From assembly GCA_011009095.1 (NCBI GenBank), contig VTPC01091232.1:136245-200244 (forward strand): a stretch of DNA of 64,000 nucleotides, read 5' to 3'. The DNA comes from Ignelater luminosus (taxonomy: Eukaryota; Arthropoda; Insecta; Coleoptera; Elateridae). Positions 35,538 through 48,949 of this stretch are shown here, in pieces. Within the stretch, counting starts at the first letter, position 1. Each line of letters begins with the position of its first letter. The notes under the pieces are model-generated. The model was given only the letters and a program-made list of their open reading frames with translations, was not told the DNA's origin and did not search any database. The position numbers were made by a program, and so were the translations under genes.

Positions 35538-36090
35538 CATCGAACTAATAAAACATATAGCACTAGTGTCGCAGTATAATATCATCCGACCCTACTTCCA
35601 AGGGTGATTAATTTAGTTTGTTCAATTACATACAGTTCACTGATCAAAAACATAGCATTTTAGATAGTAATCGAACTCGAAAGGAAATTTATCAAAACAT
35701 TTTAGAGCTTAGTTTTGCAATACAGTATAAAATATTAAGTTACAGCTCTTAAAAATTCTAAATAACAGAATAAGAATGCGTAACCACAGTAGTAATATTA
35801 ATAATAATAACTATAAATATTAGAACAGTAATTCATACAAAACAAGGTCAATGTCGACTGACGGTTTGACGGTTTAATATTTTAATATAATCGATTATTA
35901 TTGAAAGGGGTTTAGTTATTTTTAAGTACTTTTTAGGAAACACAAAAAACTGTTTTGTACGTAAATCATAAAAGTTAATTTGACTTTAGCCTTAGAGACC
36001 TGTTCACTCTATGGTTGGAAATTGGTATGAAAAGGTTTATTGTGTCACAGTAACTAGTTAATAATAGGAATGACTTAACTTGTTTCAGCA
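35538..36090. other. AT-rich spacer
   Basis: No recognisable coding or transposon sequence lies between the second mariner and the solo LTR. Confidence 0.5.
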
Positions 36091-36355
36091 ATATTGTAAT
36101 GTTCTTTCTATATAAAACGTTTATTTATATTTAATAATATTTATTTTCACTCAATTTATTACAATTTATTTCCAGTATTTATTTACACTAAATTATTTAT
36201 TTATTTATGTACAGATGAATTTATTTATCACTATTTAACATTTATTTTGTTCGTAACTACTAGCTGCTTGACTGTAGAACTGCCTTCTGCTCGGTCAACG
36301 CCGCCTTATATTCGTTTCCGCGTGGTTCTTGATGAGCCCAGAAAGTTCGCGTTCC

Positions 36356-36368
36356 TTCTGGAACATTC
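36356..36368. promoter_or_regulatory. Heat-shock element, three perfect units
   Basis: The bases TTC-TG-GAA-CA-TTC form three alternating NGAAN units with correct 5-bp spacing, the known binding pattern of a heat-shock factor trimer. It lies in the U3 part of the solo LTR, about 45 bp upstream of its TATA-like motif. Confidence 0.55.
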
Positions 36369-36444
36369 GACGGTGGAAGAGTCTCGATAGTTCGAGATTT
36401 TTCCGGCACATTCGACCAGCTTGTTCGAGACTGTTCGGGACTTT

Positions 36445-36457
36445 TTCTAGAATATTC
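36445..36457. promoter_or_regulatory. Second heat-shock element, three perfect units
   Basis: TTC-TA-GAA-TA-TTC gives three contiguous units with a partial fourth, about 89 bp from the first array and near the 5' end of the solo LTR. Confidence 0.55.
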
Positions 36458-36479
36458 TAGGGGTGGCGCGTTACAATAT

Positions 36480-38695
36480 GTTATCTATAAAAAATAAGAT
36501 ATAGTAATAAATTAATGTTATTTATTAAAAACTGAGGAAGGATAGGTCAAAAATGTAAAAAATACAAAAACCGCTGCCCACATAGCTTTTTTTGCATATT
36601 TTATTATGTGAGTCCTGGGATAACACAAAATCACTCTAAAGCCCTGAGATGAATTTTTGATCCACTTCAAAATGCATTTTGTTTATTGAGAAGCTAAATT
36701 TTAAAATTGCATTTATTTAATAACTTAAAATTGTGATTTAGATCGTTATTCCTGTGCCAATGCTCTCTATAGATTGTATAGGCGTAACCCCCCCTCCTCA
36801 TAAATTTTGCAAATCCCTGCAGAAATTCGATTATGAGAGAAAGATCTTTGAAAAAGTGGTATGTTGTAGATCGAACAGTATTTTATATTGTTAACTACAC
36901 GAAGTGATTGTAAGCTTCATTTAGACAGATATAGTACTTGCATGTGAAACAGCTAATTTGTTCTAATTTTTAAAGGAGGTGGTTTCAACCTCTTAGACCA
37001 ATTATGGACAGATAAGGCAAAATACGTGTGTTCCATTTTTTATTCTCTATAACATATTCGAATATCATCAGAATCAGAGGGGGACGGTTGGGGTACTTTG
37101 CTTGAAAGTCAGTAATGAGATCCACTTCAACAATAAACGATAAAAGTAATTCCTATTTCAAACCATGTTAACTGTTTTAAATAGCAATCGGTAGATTTTC
37201 GTACAAAAAACAAAATTACATACTTAACTCAAAATGGTAGAAAATTGACTAACAATCGATTCAACTACTGTTAATTTTTATTATAGGAGCTGAATCTTTA
37301 TAAGCTTTGGTTTTTCCCAAATATTTGATTTACTTAATATTAAACAGTAAATAACTAAATAAGAATTAGATGATAACATTTTGGAACCTTGATGCAGTTT
37401 TTAAAATTTTTGTTTGACTGTTTGGAAAGTAAACGTCGGAACAGAATAATACCAGATTACAGGTTCAAAATCATAACTTCTTCGAATGGTTGACGGTAAT
37501 TTCGACCTCTGTCTTGACCTGGTACTGCATTAAGTGCAAATAACGACAACCAATAAAACTTAGCAGCAGTTCGATTTTTGCATATTAATTTTTTACACAT
37601 TTTCGTCCACACACAATGTCTAACATAGGTAGCGTAAGAATTTAACCCGAAAAGTAAGGTATGATAATTAAACTAGATTTTATGACGTCAAATACGTTTA
37701 GAAATATTAGAATCATACAAAATACTTTTAATACTAAAAACCAGTGACCTGACTAAATAAAACAAAATATCCTAACAAATCGAATTTTTCGGAAACATAA
37801 AAGACAACGTATGGTTAATTATACAATACGAAAGCATGTAATAAAAACCATGTAGAAAACTAGTTCCATAAGTAAACCATTTCAAAGTTAATTAAAATTC
37901 GAATTTGATTAAATATGCAGTCTTTTAGATTTATTTGTTTATTGTATGAGTTTAGATAATAATATTTCAAACAATTCGTTATGTGTCTCTATAGAATCTA
38001 GTGTAAATCCTAACATACACATTACACAGGCACCAAATAACTGTGGATAGTAAGGAATATTCGCATCCCAATTACAGTTATTTAAACAATAAAAATTCTA
38101 AATTATCATTTATCACAAACATAAAAGCAAGAAAAACAAATTGGATCTGTAAACTGCTAATGTATACTAGAAATATAAAATATCAACCTGCTCTATTCTG
38201 TTTTACAACCAATAAACTAATAAAAACAGGTAAATAAGAAAATGAATGTAATTTAGTTTTTTTATTGTGCTGGGGCTATAAATCTGTAACACATAAATTA
38301 CAAAATCAGTGCAAACGATAGTTAAGCGAGTTTAAATTTTTGCTAACATTCAAACGTCGTAATTAGTTAGCAAATACAAGTCGAGTCTCTATTGTTATAA
38401 GCAACTTTTATTTAGGCCAGGGATTTGAACTACAATCCAAAAACTCTGCAATAGGACGTGCGGAGATAGTAAGTTTCTCTTTCCTTATGTACGATGACAC
38501 GATAAAAATTTTTTGAGGGCAACTTATGCCTTTGTTGAGAATTTCCTATCATTTCTAGCATGCATTATTCCATTAGAGATGGGAATCGGCAGGGTGCTGT
38601 CTTGATGCAAAATTGTTACTTTTCTTATGAGAAACAAAAACATTAATGTTTTTTTAATTTTCGCGGTTACATACAGCGTTTTTAGTCATTAGTCA
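36480..38695. other. AT-rich stretch without recognised genes
   Basis: No supported ORF. AGGCGTAACCCCCCCTCCTC at about 36780 and GAGGGGGACGGTTGGGG at about 37077 are C/G-rich words in otherwise AT-rich DNA; they may be transposon ends but are not paired. Confidence 0.45.
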
Positions 38696-40337
38696 TTATT
38701 TATTTATTTTATTTAAATATTTGTGAACCCAACAGGTAAGTCCCAAATAAAGGGTTTCACACTGATACATGTTTCTCCATTGAGGGTAAAACAATAAAAA
38801 TAAATATAAAACAAAAGAATAGTATTTGAACTTGCTGACTATTTCCCTTAGAAAATTTCATCCAATAAAAAAAGCATCAACTCTCAATTAATTACTTTTT
38901 TGTTTCTTGAGATTTTTAAGTGATTTTTTGTTTGGAAGTATTTTGGAGAAAATTTTCTTTGGGAAATATAAGATAGAGATTGAGTTAAATCTATAAAAAA
39001 CAACTGATTATTTAGATACGAGAGGTATAACATTCAGTAAATAAAATGATGGCAAGAAAGACAGGTACTTAACTAAGCTATCACAGTTTGTACTTAAAAC
39101 TTTGTAAAAGTGGTGTATATCAATAGTTAATAAATATTTGATTTCTAAATAAACATGCAACAAGGTATAGTATATAACAATACAATATTTAACAGTAACA
39201 ACGACTTATACGTAGCACCAGCTGTGTTTATTTCTCGATTGCGGTTTGCTTTAAATTACGTTTAAATTGATTGAAAGTTGATCCAAAAATGTTAATGTCG
39301 GTAGAAATGTTATTATACTGTTCACACATACTGATAAGTGGGAATTGCAAGCGATAATTTGTTTTTGGAGTGTTGTACTGTAACAAGGCAGTTTGCCTGG
39401 TTTGACGTGAAGGTATACCAAAATCTCTTAAGAGCAGTAGTTTTTGATCATTAATTAATCCATTAATAATCTTATATAGGAAACACATTTGCGCCTCCTG
39501 CCTTCTTTTTTGTAACGAAACTACTTTAAAATAGTTTAATAGTAGTTGGTAAGTTCCTTCAAATTTTTTATTTTCATTTTTATAATAACAGTAATTTAGA
39601 AATTTCTTCTGAATTCTTTCAATTTTCAAAATTTGGTATGTGTAGTAAGGATTCCATAAGATAGACATATATTTCAACTTAGTTCTTACTAAGGTGTTAA
39701 AGACAATGTGCAGACTGTTTGTATTATTAAAATCTTTAGTAATTCTAATAAGAAAGCCAAGACTTCCACAACACTCACGTACTATGCTTTCAATATGGGC
39801 ATTAAATGTTAATTTCTGATCAAAAACTACACCAAGGTCTTGTACTTCAGATTTCCTTTGTAGAACTGTACTATTTAATGTATAAGCAAAATTTATAACG
39901 TTAGTTTTCCTGGCAATAGTTGTCACAACACATTTATTAATATTAAAAAGTAAATTATTTTGAATTGACCAATCGTAAATTGTATTTAAATCAGTTTGAA
40001 GTTGATATGAATCATTTACCGTCCGAATCTCTTTAAAAATCTTAAAGTCGTCTGCATAAATTAAATACTCAGAATTTTGAATGTTAGTTGCAATGCCATT
40101 TATAAAAATTAAGAAAAGTAGGGGCCCAAGATTTGATCCTTGAGGAACCCCTGAAGTTGCAGAAAACATATAGGATTTATATCCAAAGTATTCTACAAAC
40201 TGTTGTCTACCACTTAAGTAGGATTCGAATAAATTTAGTAATCTCTTCGTAAAACCAATATTAGATAACTTATTTAATAACAGTGTAATGTCTACCTTAT
40301 CAAATGCTTTACAAAAGTCGGTCTTATTATATATATA
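38696..40337 (-). mobile_element. 5'-truncated non-LTR retrotransposon
   Basis: The reading frame opens abruptly within RT block A at 40337 and ends at 39228. About 530 bp of 3' untranslated sequence follows and terminates in an AT tail of AAATAAATAAATA type at 38696-38712. Truncation at the 5' end and a simple-repeat tail are the hallmarks of target-primed reverse transcription. A target duplication was not found. Confidence 0.7.
39228..40337 (-). pseudogene. LINE reverse transcriptase, C-terminal 369 codons, uninterrupted
   Basis: The frame is open from 40337 to the TAA at 39228. It enters with DFCKAFDKVDI (RT block A, catalytic Asp present). It continues with ESYLSGRQQFVEYFG, block B SGVPQGSNLGPLLFLIFING, and the catalytic box YADDFKIF. 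Then come NLLFNINKC, a DLGVVFDQKLTFNAHI segment and KLKYMSILWNPY, a thumb-like region usual in jockey/CR1-type elements. All RT catalytic residues seen are intact and no stop occurs in 369 codons, so the insertion is fairly young. It lacks the endonuclease and the N-terminal RT blocks and cannot act on its own. An internal ATG at 40169 is not the real start. Confidence 0.88.
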
Positions 40338-41399
40338 TTACTAACTAATACGATGTTACCTTTAAAATCTAGCAATCTGATTGAAGAATTCTGAACTGAC
40401 ATCTGAATTTTACTGCTTCTAACCGGTTAATGACGTTCTTAATTTGACCATACAATTGATAACCCTTTATGGAACAGGAGCGGTGGTACCTAATTGATTG
40501 TTCAAGAAATACAAAATTAACGAACTCAATTTTTATTTGTACATATATTCTGTATACGAATAACTTCTAATTAAACTACGTTTATTTGTTTATAACATTA
40601 GTAGATACAACGTGTTATAACTTTAAAATACCATTTAACAAACGTATTAAGGAAAAGGAGCGTACATAACAATTGAATTGTTTACAATTTAGATTATTGT
40701 ACACCTTTCAAAAACAACGCTTTGTAAGTTATGTATAGTAAAAATTGCTAGGAATTAATCATGTTAAGTCTTCTTGGAAAGAAGTACTTACGTGTGACAG
40801 TTGAAGCATGAACAAAAAATTCTCCAAGCATAGTTTTTAACGGCTACCAAAAATAAATACAACTAACAAGAGGCAGTTCGTACTAATGTGTTTTTAAAAT
40901 TTATTAGCCGTCATCGCCAAATTAAACCATAAATATCCCAAATTTTTTTTTTGGTGCCAGTAGATTCACTAAAGAATCTGTGGTGAAGTTTTATTTTAAA
41001 GTCTTTGTATGTTGTGTAGGGAGTAGGATTTTAAAAAAGATTCCTTTCGCCCCTAGCGTCTTAAAGTGGAATTCTTTTTGAAAAGGGCAAAACGGGGTTG
41101 TAGTTAATTTATCAAGTTTGCTACAAAATGTGTTTATATCAGGTGACAGTTCACAAAAACTTGATGTATGATTGTCTGCTAGGGACTAAATACGTACACG
41201 CGCTGCCGCTTTCAGTCAATTATGAAACCTCCCCTGAGATGGGGTTGTTTAACAGTCCTCTCGCCTCATTTCCATATCCATTCATCTTATTTTCATGTTT
41301 TTGCCATCAAGTAAAGACGAGTGGCAAACCAAACCGCTCGTCGCTTTTTGCTTTATTTAGATATATATTTTTTAACCAGCGCAGTTAAATTTCAGCTAA
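40338..41399. other. AT-rich stretch without recognised genes
   Basis: Short ORFs only (for example 41128-41388), unassigned. No repeats of note. Confidence 0.5.
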
Positions 41400-41720
41400 A
41401 TTCGGTGCCCACAGTGGGTCGAATTGTTTTCCCTCCAACATTTTGTTGCCTGACGGATGACGGATGACTTTCTCAATGAATATCTATTACTTTTGACGTT
41501 TATTCCGTTTTGCTGCTGAAGTTACGAAGTAACGCGTGTGGTGGTAGAGCCGCTGCATTTATCTGATGTATTTCCCTTTTCCGTCCTGGAGCGGTTATTT
41601 CCCGCTTTGTTGCTCATATGGAATATATAAATGAGCTTGCCTTTGTGAGCTGTCTCGAAGCGTACAACTATTCATTCTCCAATAACGTCACTTAAACGTT
41701 TGTGTGACTTGCGTAATGAA
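41400..41720 (+). promoter_or_regulatory. Complex, less AT-rich patch with TATA box, promoter candidate
   Basis: The patch contains GAATATATAAATGAGC, with TATATAAA at 41624-41631. A CRE-like AACGTCA lies near 41683, and a short TGACGGA tandem near 41450. No coding exon was recognised downstream; the unassigned ORF at 41839-42204 (121 codons) is the only candidate. The promoter role is inferred from motif spacing alone. Confidence 0.2.
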
Positions 41721-44700
41721 CTCGAGGATGTTTCGGAATTTACATTACGAAATTGTGTAAATATTTACACGTCTTTTAAAAGTATTTCTCTTAAATTTAA
41801 ATCGTTTCCCTTCAAGTGCACAGAGATTTTATTTTAAAATGCCACATAAATTTTTTTTGGTATGGTCTATAAGTTTAGCTAACAAGCCGAATTCCCTTCA
41901 AAGGTGCGTAGATCCTTCAATATACCGAACCAGCGGTATAGAAAATCCAGACTTGGAAAAGTTAAGGAACCTCAACAGCCTCTTTAAATGGAAATCAACG
42001 ATTGTACGTTATCGGAATACGAAATCGGCTAGGCTGACTCCAAGGGCTACTTATCTAAATCAGGTCGAAATTGACGTATCCGCCTTTAATCGAATCTATC
42101 CTAAATCGTTATTTGAAATAGTCCAAGCAGAAACTTGTACAATTTGCACCAAATTACATGTTTTAGTGTTAAGATCTCTTTATTCGCCTTCATTAACCCT
42201 ATGATCAAAGTTCCGAGAAAAGCTTTTCATTACTATTTAGTTCTACATTATGTAGAATATAAATGGCACCATTTTCAAAAACGAGAGAAAAGCATGAAAA
42301 ACCTGAAATAAAATACGAGTATACGCGTGTAAAGCAGTTCGGCAGATGCTACCTATTCGACTAATTCCATTTCTAAAACTTTGTAATTAGTTCCGTAGTA
42401 AGCAAGTGAAAGTTTGCTCTCCTGCGAAAATCTAAGAAGCTTTTAATCTCGATCTTGTAGAGAGTCTAAGTTACATTTTGACATTTAAACCTTCTACATT
42501 AAACAAGGATTAATGGGTTTATAATTTGCTTAATGGTAACATTTCAAATTACCGAACTTGAAGATTTAATTTGAAGTACTTCGAAGACAAACGCGAAATG
42601 TATTAGCTACTCACGTTTAATGGCATATCATAACCCCACTCGTGTTTTCTTCTTTGATACAATAACCCGGGAAATGTTTCAACATTTGCTCCATATACAA
42701 AGTTTGTTTCGAAACTTTTCTGAATGAAAAACCGAAAATTATTTTGATATGAAAAGCGCAAAACAGGGGAACATAGAAACATATTATTGATTTGTCAAAG
42801 TGATGCACACATCAATATAAAGATAACTTTATAGTTCTAAAACAGTAAATAAGATTTGCTGCAAATGTATACATAACTGAAAGTTATTGTGAATTTGTTG
42901 AAGTAACGAACTATTTCTCTTATTAAAAGTTTCGTTGTTAGCGAGTCTTCCTCTAGTAGCTCGGTATTTCATTTAAATAAATTTAAGTAGAACTTATAAG
43001 TAATTTGTATCCAATATAGTTTGAATCTGTCAATAATATAACTTTCACCATCCCATTACAGTTTAAGAATATCAGGTTTAACAATTTGGTACACTTTTGG
43101 AATTAGGAGGTTTATAAAGTATCTTTATTTATTTTTTATTGGAATAAGTCTCTTTAACGTAAATTTAACAGCTTTAATGTCATAAACTAATTCAGTCTTT
43201 CACTTATTAACCTCTAAAGCCTCTATCGAGTATTCTTTATTTCTGTCTGCTTGTACTCTACAAACTTCTTTGTTATCGCATATCAAAAATTAGGACCACC
43301 AGTTTAGGATTTTTAACAAGCCATGACTCTGCATACCTCGTTTTTATCCATACTCATATATTTATGTTTTTTAGCCTACATCGTTTAATGATTTGCATGT
43401 TCGTTTTTAAACCCCAACACTGCTTGTTTGATTTCTAGCTTAGATAGAAGATCTTCTAAGATAAAAACAGTAGACCCTTATGTCCATGTCAATGTAATGT
43501 TTGAGACGTTAAAAATCCTTACTTCAGGCATAATCCGTTCTAAATTGGGAAATATCAGAGAAACCTAAGATATAGTTTCGTCAAATTGGTAGTACTGCGA
43601 AAACAATTGGTCTTCACGATTTATCCAAACATTCCGAAAAGGACTCAAACATCTTGGCCGCTGTAACTGTAAGAGTTGAACTCTAGGCTTGCACTGTGAA
43701 CTGCTTTGGAAATATGGCTGCGAAAGACCAGATTGCGCTTTATGTATATTAGAAAAAATACATTATTTTAGGTTTCTCAAGAAACTCTTCTCGACTTGAA
43801 GCACTTGAACAATCACTCAAACTAATCGATCCACAAATTGTGACAAACGAAAACCTTTATTATCTTTACAGCCCAATGTACTAGATTTGTAAAAACCGGA
43901 AACATGCCAAAAATGAAACTTGGACTGCACAAATCTAAGTTTTATTTCTAACTGAGAAGTAACGAAATGGCATTCGTATTAAATAAAATGATTCTGGACG
44001 CCCTTTTGAGAATCAAAATTTCATGTATATGACCTTTGCAGTTGTTACCTCCTAGGATAGGGAACTTTAAAAAGCTATCTGAGAGTATCTAATCACGACC
44101 AAAATAACCTCTACTGCTTGGACACAAGAGATCATTGCTTAAAATCATGAACTAATCTGAATGAGCCCGATTTCTCCAAACTTTTCTTCAATTATGAATT
44201 CGCTAAAATATGAATTTTTTAATATCATGTTACTAAATCAAAAGTTAAGTTTGCTTGTGCAGCTAAAGGGCATTGATACTTTAACATTAACTGTAAGTTA
44301 CTGATCGTTCACGCCCTTTATAATTAGATTAGATTGACAGTTCCTATCTTTCCCTCCACAACAGGATCGTGCATTACGCATCGGCTCATATTATAAATAA
44401 CCTCATTTAGCTGCAATATCAATTTAAAGACTTCGGGTTCATTTCTGCACTAGAATAAAAGTGGTACTATGAGTTACCACACAGTCTACTGTGTGTCATC
44501 TAATATAAGCGTATCTAAGTCAGTTACCAGATTCTGACCTAACTTTACTATGGTATTACAAGGAAGCAAACAACGAACTACTAAAATGACTAATTATTAA
44601 AGTGTTTTCGATTACAAAATAAAAAGTGGTCGTTTTGATATACAATAGGCTCTTAATCAGCACAAGAAGGCGTCAATCGTAATATGCACCATCTCAAGCT

Positions 44701-47700
44701 CGATTTCAGCCACAATTTTAGTGAAGCCAAAACTTGCCAATCCAGGGTATAAAGATCTGAACTAGACAATGACCAATCTTTATTTCTAAAGTCACATTAT
44801 CGGTTTCCAATCACTTTCAAATGCTTTTAGCTTTGCGTGCAAGGACAGAGTCACGCTGGAAGATCTATCTTATTTTGATTTTGGAATACGTTCTGACTTA
44901 CAGACGTTACGATTTTCTCCAGAACTGTCTTTTGATGAATTTTGGTACTGACATCGACCCCTTCTTGCTCATGTTGGTGTACTATTTTAGCAAGACTCGA
45001 CATCTTTGAGACCTTAGATCTTTCAAAAATATACATTGAGGATATGACTAATTTTACTTCTGAAAGTACAATATTCAATATTTTATTGATGGTACTGTTG
45101 ACTACAATTATAAGCAAGGACAACAACTTAGAAGTTTTGCATGTAAAAGCCTTAATTACTGCTTACTTTTTTCTACTTCAAACTAGAATTTATTGTTTTC
45201 TCTATACCTTAACTAAAAATTTAAAATTGTAAATTGTATATGTAAATACAGTTTACCAGAAATGTTCAGCAAATAATCGGAACAAAGCACTTGATATTCA
45301 TATTTAACGATCTTTTAGTATTTTTGTTTTATTTCCATCTCTTATTGTTAAAGAGATATCGTTTTTAGCTTACTGTCAAAAATAGCATACGATGATTATT
45401 GTATGAATGCTTCTATTTTCTATTTCCTTTATTTCCATTGCCTAGGAAGTTATACGATCATTTAATTTAGTTACAGTTTACGTTGCATAAATTTGCTTTA
45501 AGATCTCTGGAGGTAAACTTGAACTATTCTGAATTTAAATTTAGCTACCTCAGGTATTCATAGTAAAGTAATAAATAATTGCAAACTTCAAATTTGCAGT
45601 CGATAAAGGGAACGCGGTGGTAAATTTACACTATGTATTGCATAACAAAGGTAACCCAATAATTTATCACGAATGTATGAACTTCCAAACCATGCCATTT
45701 CTCATCTACTCTATAACTTCCTCCTACTCATACGCCGTATTTTCTAGTAGCGTATCTGTTGTGCCTAAATAAACACCTTTGGTCCAACAAATGTGAGGGA
45801 CTTGTTTATTTTACTTTGGCGGAGAAATATAACGTAAATGTTCTGTGTTTGTACATATTACATTCTACCGAAATGCAGGTAGGAAATAATGCTGAAGCAT
45901 TATAACGCACTATATGCAAATTTAGATTTTCACAGCTTTACATACTTGTATCCATACTATAGACTATCGCTTAATCTTATAGAACTATACACAATGTTTA
46001 TACTACATACATATAAGAAGAATTAAGTAAACAAACAACAATAGCTTGAGAGCACGGAACTTATTAATTCCCCTATGTCGAAAAGGTTTTCATACTACAC
46101 AACTAGTTTTATTAGTGTCTTCTACCGAAGCTTAAAATCGATGTTTTTTATGACTCAGCAGCTTTGAAACGCTATGATTGCGGAAACTACAATAAAACGT
46201 AAAGGCTGTTCCAATAAATATGTTTCTTCTACTTTGGAAATACCTTTTTGGACAGCGTTTATGAGACAGACAAGGATGGAATTTCCTCTACGTTAAGCTT
46301 TATTTGGAAATCGAACTAATACTACCATTCCCTTTTATCTCTAGTGCTATATGATCCCTCTGCATTCTGCCTTTGTCGGTTATTGATGTTTGCGAATTAA
46401 TAACGTTCGCTTCGTCCTTCTGGTATTAGGTCACGTTTTATACGTTCTGTTCTTTTTGATTATTGTTTTTCGTTAAACATTAAAATAGAACAAAGATTAC
46501 CTTCCATTTTCGTGCTGTCAGAGAATTTTCTAATAAAAATCATCTTGAAATTTTATACGAAATGGAATTTGTATTAGCTGGAACACGTAACAAAAAGAAT
46601 TTATTCGGGTTTCTTGGAACGAAATTAAAATCGAAACGAATTGCGGTAATTTTTAAATTCTGAAGGAATCACGAACAACACTAAGCATTCGAGTAGGTAG
46701 GTACAGCGAGAGTAAATGAAATGTTACAAACTTCATAATAATCGCGAAATTCGTTTGAGATGAAAGCTTTTATTTTGTCGCTTTCAAGGCTTCGACGACG
46801 GTAAAGGATAGCAAATATAATTTAGAAATGTCCCTCGAGGACCGTAAGAAAAATTCTAGATGTTTGTGACGCTTTTATTTGATTTACTTTTTTGTCCGAC
46901 GGAATACAAAATTCATTTATACAGTTTTTTGGCTTTCACAATTTGTTTGCGATGAAATTAAGAGCAAAGAGGATTTTCCCTATTTGATCCCGAATGCTTA
47001 ACCAAATAAAGAGGCAAACTGAAACGAAATTTTTTAAAGTGGATGTATTTTAGGATTTTATAAATTTATTTCTTGTAAGGGAGACCCTTAAAATTATTTA
47101 ATTAATACTTTCATATCTCACAAATTTACGCGTTTATCGTAATTAAAAGGAAAACTTGATAATTTTCATGTTGTTTTTAATGTAAAAGAATTCTTCAGTT
47201 AGAAGAAAAATTTTTAAACGGTTTATTAATTATTATGGTACCTCTCTACAGAAAATTCAAAGTTAGAGCTGTTGATGACTTGAATTTTACAAAATTTATT
47301 TTTAGCTGTTTTGTTTTATTCTGCGTTTTTAGGCATTATTTCTTCTCTTTGAGCAAAACAACTTAAACACATTTCTGTAAGATAATCAGATTGACATATA
47401 AAAACTTATTGCCAGGAATTTCTTTGTTTCTTATTCTAATCTTTAATTAAAAATTGTTTGACGGCCTGTACAAGGTTATTTGCAGTTTTTTCATTGTTCA
47501 TGGTATACAAAGCTAGAAAGAACCTTTTCGTTACACACGTACACGCATTCTAGCGGTAAACAAATTCATTAAACCCAAGAGGTGTGCGACTTTGAAAGAA
47601 TAATATACAGAATGTTCAAATAGTTAACTTAAGTTTGAATTCTCAGACAAAATAAGCAACTCTTATATTTCAGTTTAACATTAAGCATTTAGATTAAGTG

Positions 47701-48949
47701 ATGCAAATTCCAAGTTTCTTTTTGTTTCAGAAGCACGATCAATCAGCAGTGTGTAATGTAAGTTGCTTACCTACTTCTAAACAATTAGAATCAAAATTAT
47801 AATTTTGAAATTGCTAGTTGATTACGACAATAAAAAATCAATAAGGACTTTTCTTTTAAAAAACTATGCTAAAATTTAATTTTTAAAGCTAATTATAGAA
47901 CAGTAGAAGCATGGCGAATTGTTTCGATTGATGTGTGCTCCCACGGTACCAAAAGACTCTGGTGCTAGTTTCTTATCCTGCCTTCCTTACTGTTTACATA
48001 GGGATCATCAGTTCTCTTTGCCTTTTCTGCGTCGTTTGGGAAGCTTGCTATCAAAGCAGGCGAAACGTTACAACGGATCCAAATATAGAACTCTTGAACT
48101 TCACCTACTAGGAAATCTGCAGAATTTCAAAAGGTTTCAGAAGAAATGTTGAAATGCAACTCAAATGTGAAAAGTTCAAACTCAGAAATCGCTATTTTTT
48201 ACTAAGAATTAGCGTCTAAAAACATTTTTGATTCAAATCCTATGTCCAGAATAACTAGAGTTAGTTATTTTATTAATTCACATTTAATGGCGGATTCCAA
48301 GCACTTCTGGTGAAATCGAATCCGAAAGAAAACTCTTTTGAGATGCAGAAATATCCAAAAACCGGGAATTTTTCTTGTTAGTAATGTTTGATAAAAGGCA
48401 GCCAGGCCAACAATTTTTTTCAATTATGCAGTACGTTATACTGGTTGGAAATCAATAACGTTGCCGTAGCAAAAGCCACAGAGTACACGAAATAGAATAA
48501 TACTTAACGTTAGTGGAAACGAGAAGCAACAACAACATCGAAATTATATTACGATTATTGGAGGTTTTGAGACAAGCAGAAAATTTTATGAAGAGCGACA
48601 TTTTGTCCGAAGACCAATCAAAAAAAAGTTTTTCCTCTTGTAAACGCAATCGGGGAACATGCTGTATATAACATAACCCAAAATATCAAAAACTTTTTCC
48701 ACCTTTAGTTTCTGAGAACATCCCCGTGTTTATATAGCAACGCTAAGCTGTTTAGTGCATAGAGGGGGATAGAATAGAGATCTTGAAAATTGCTAAAATA
48801 ATAAAAAACATTAACATAGATTCATTTATTTATTTAGTTTAGATATTTTATTGAAAGATAAAGAAAAATAATAAATATCAAAAGTATGTAGCAAAAAGTG
48901 AAGAAAAATAACAATATACGTATACTTGACGAATGATTATCAAAAAGTA
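41721..48949. other. 7.2 kb stretch without recognised genes
   Basis: The plus ORF at 41839-42204 and overlapping ORFs on both strands at 44821-45232 have no domain I know. The patches at about 43440-44760 and 46180-46860 are less simple than the rest and may be host sequence. No transposon ends, RNA genes or LTRs were identified. Confidence 0.45.

Larger units (their letters stand above)
36095..36475 (-). repeat. Solo LTR with perfect 4-bp target duplication
   Basis: On the minus strand the 381-bp sequence begins TGTAACGCGCCACCCC and ends GAACATTACA, so it has TGTAA...TTACA termini. The flanks at 36091-36094 and 36476-36479 are both ATAT, a 4-bp duplication of Ty3/gypsy type. From the 5' end it has a GC-rich U3 with heat-shock-element motifs, a TATA-like CGAATATAAGG at about 36304-36314, then an AT-rich R/U5 with repeated AATAAA polyadenylation signals. 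It has no internal region, consistent with LTR-LTR recombination. Its sequence differs from the LTRs at 22837 and 27022. Confidence 0.88.

Noticed and set aside
36180..36240. ATTT/TTTATT microsatellite
   Set aside because: It is the AT-rich R/U5 portion of the solo LTR with its polyadenylation signals, not an independent satellite.
44821..45232. Overlapping ORFs of 91-96 codons on both strands
   Set aside because: No domain, no codon signal visible by eye and overlapping frames on both strands; treated as chance.
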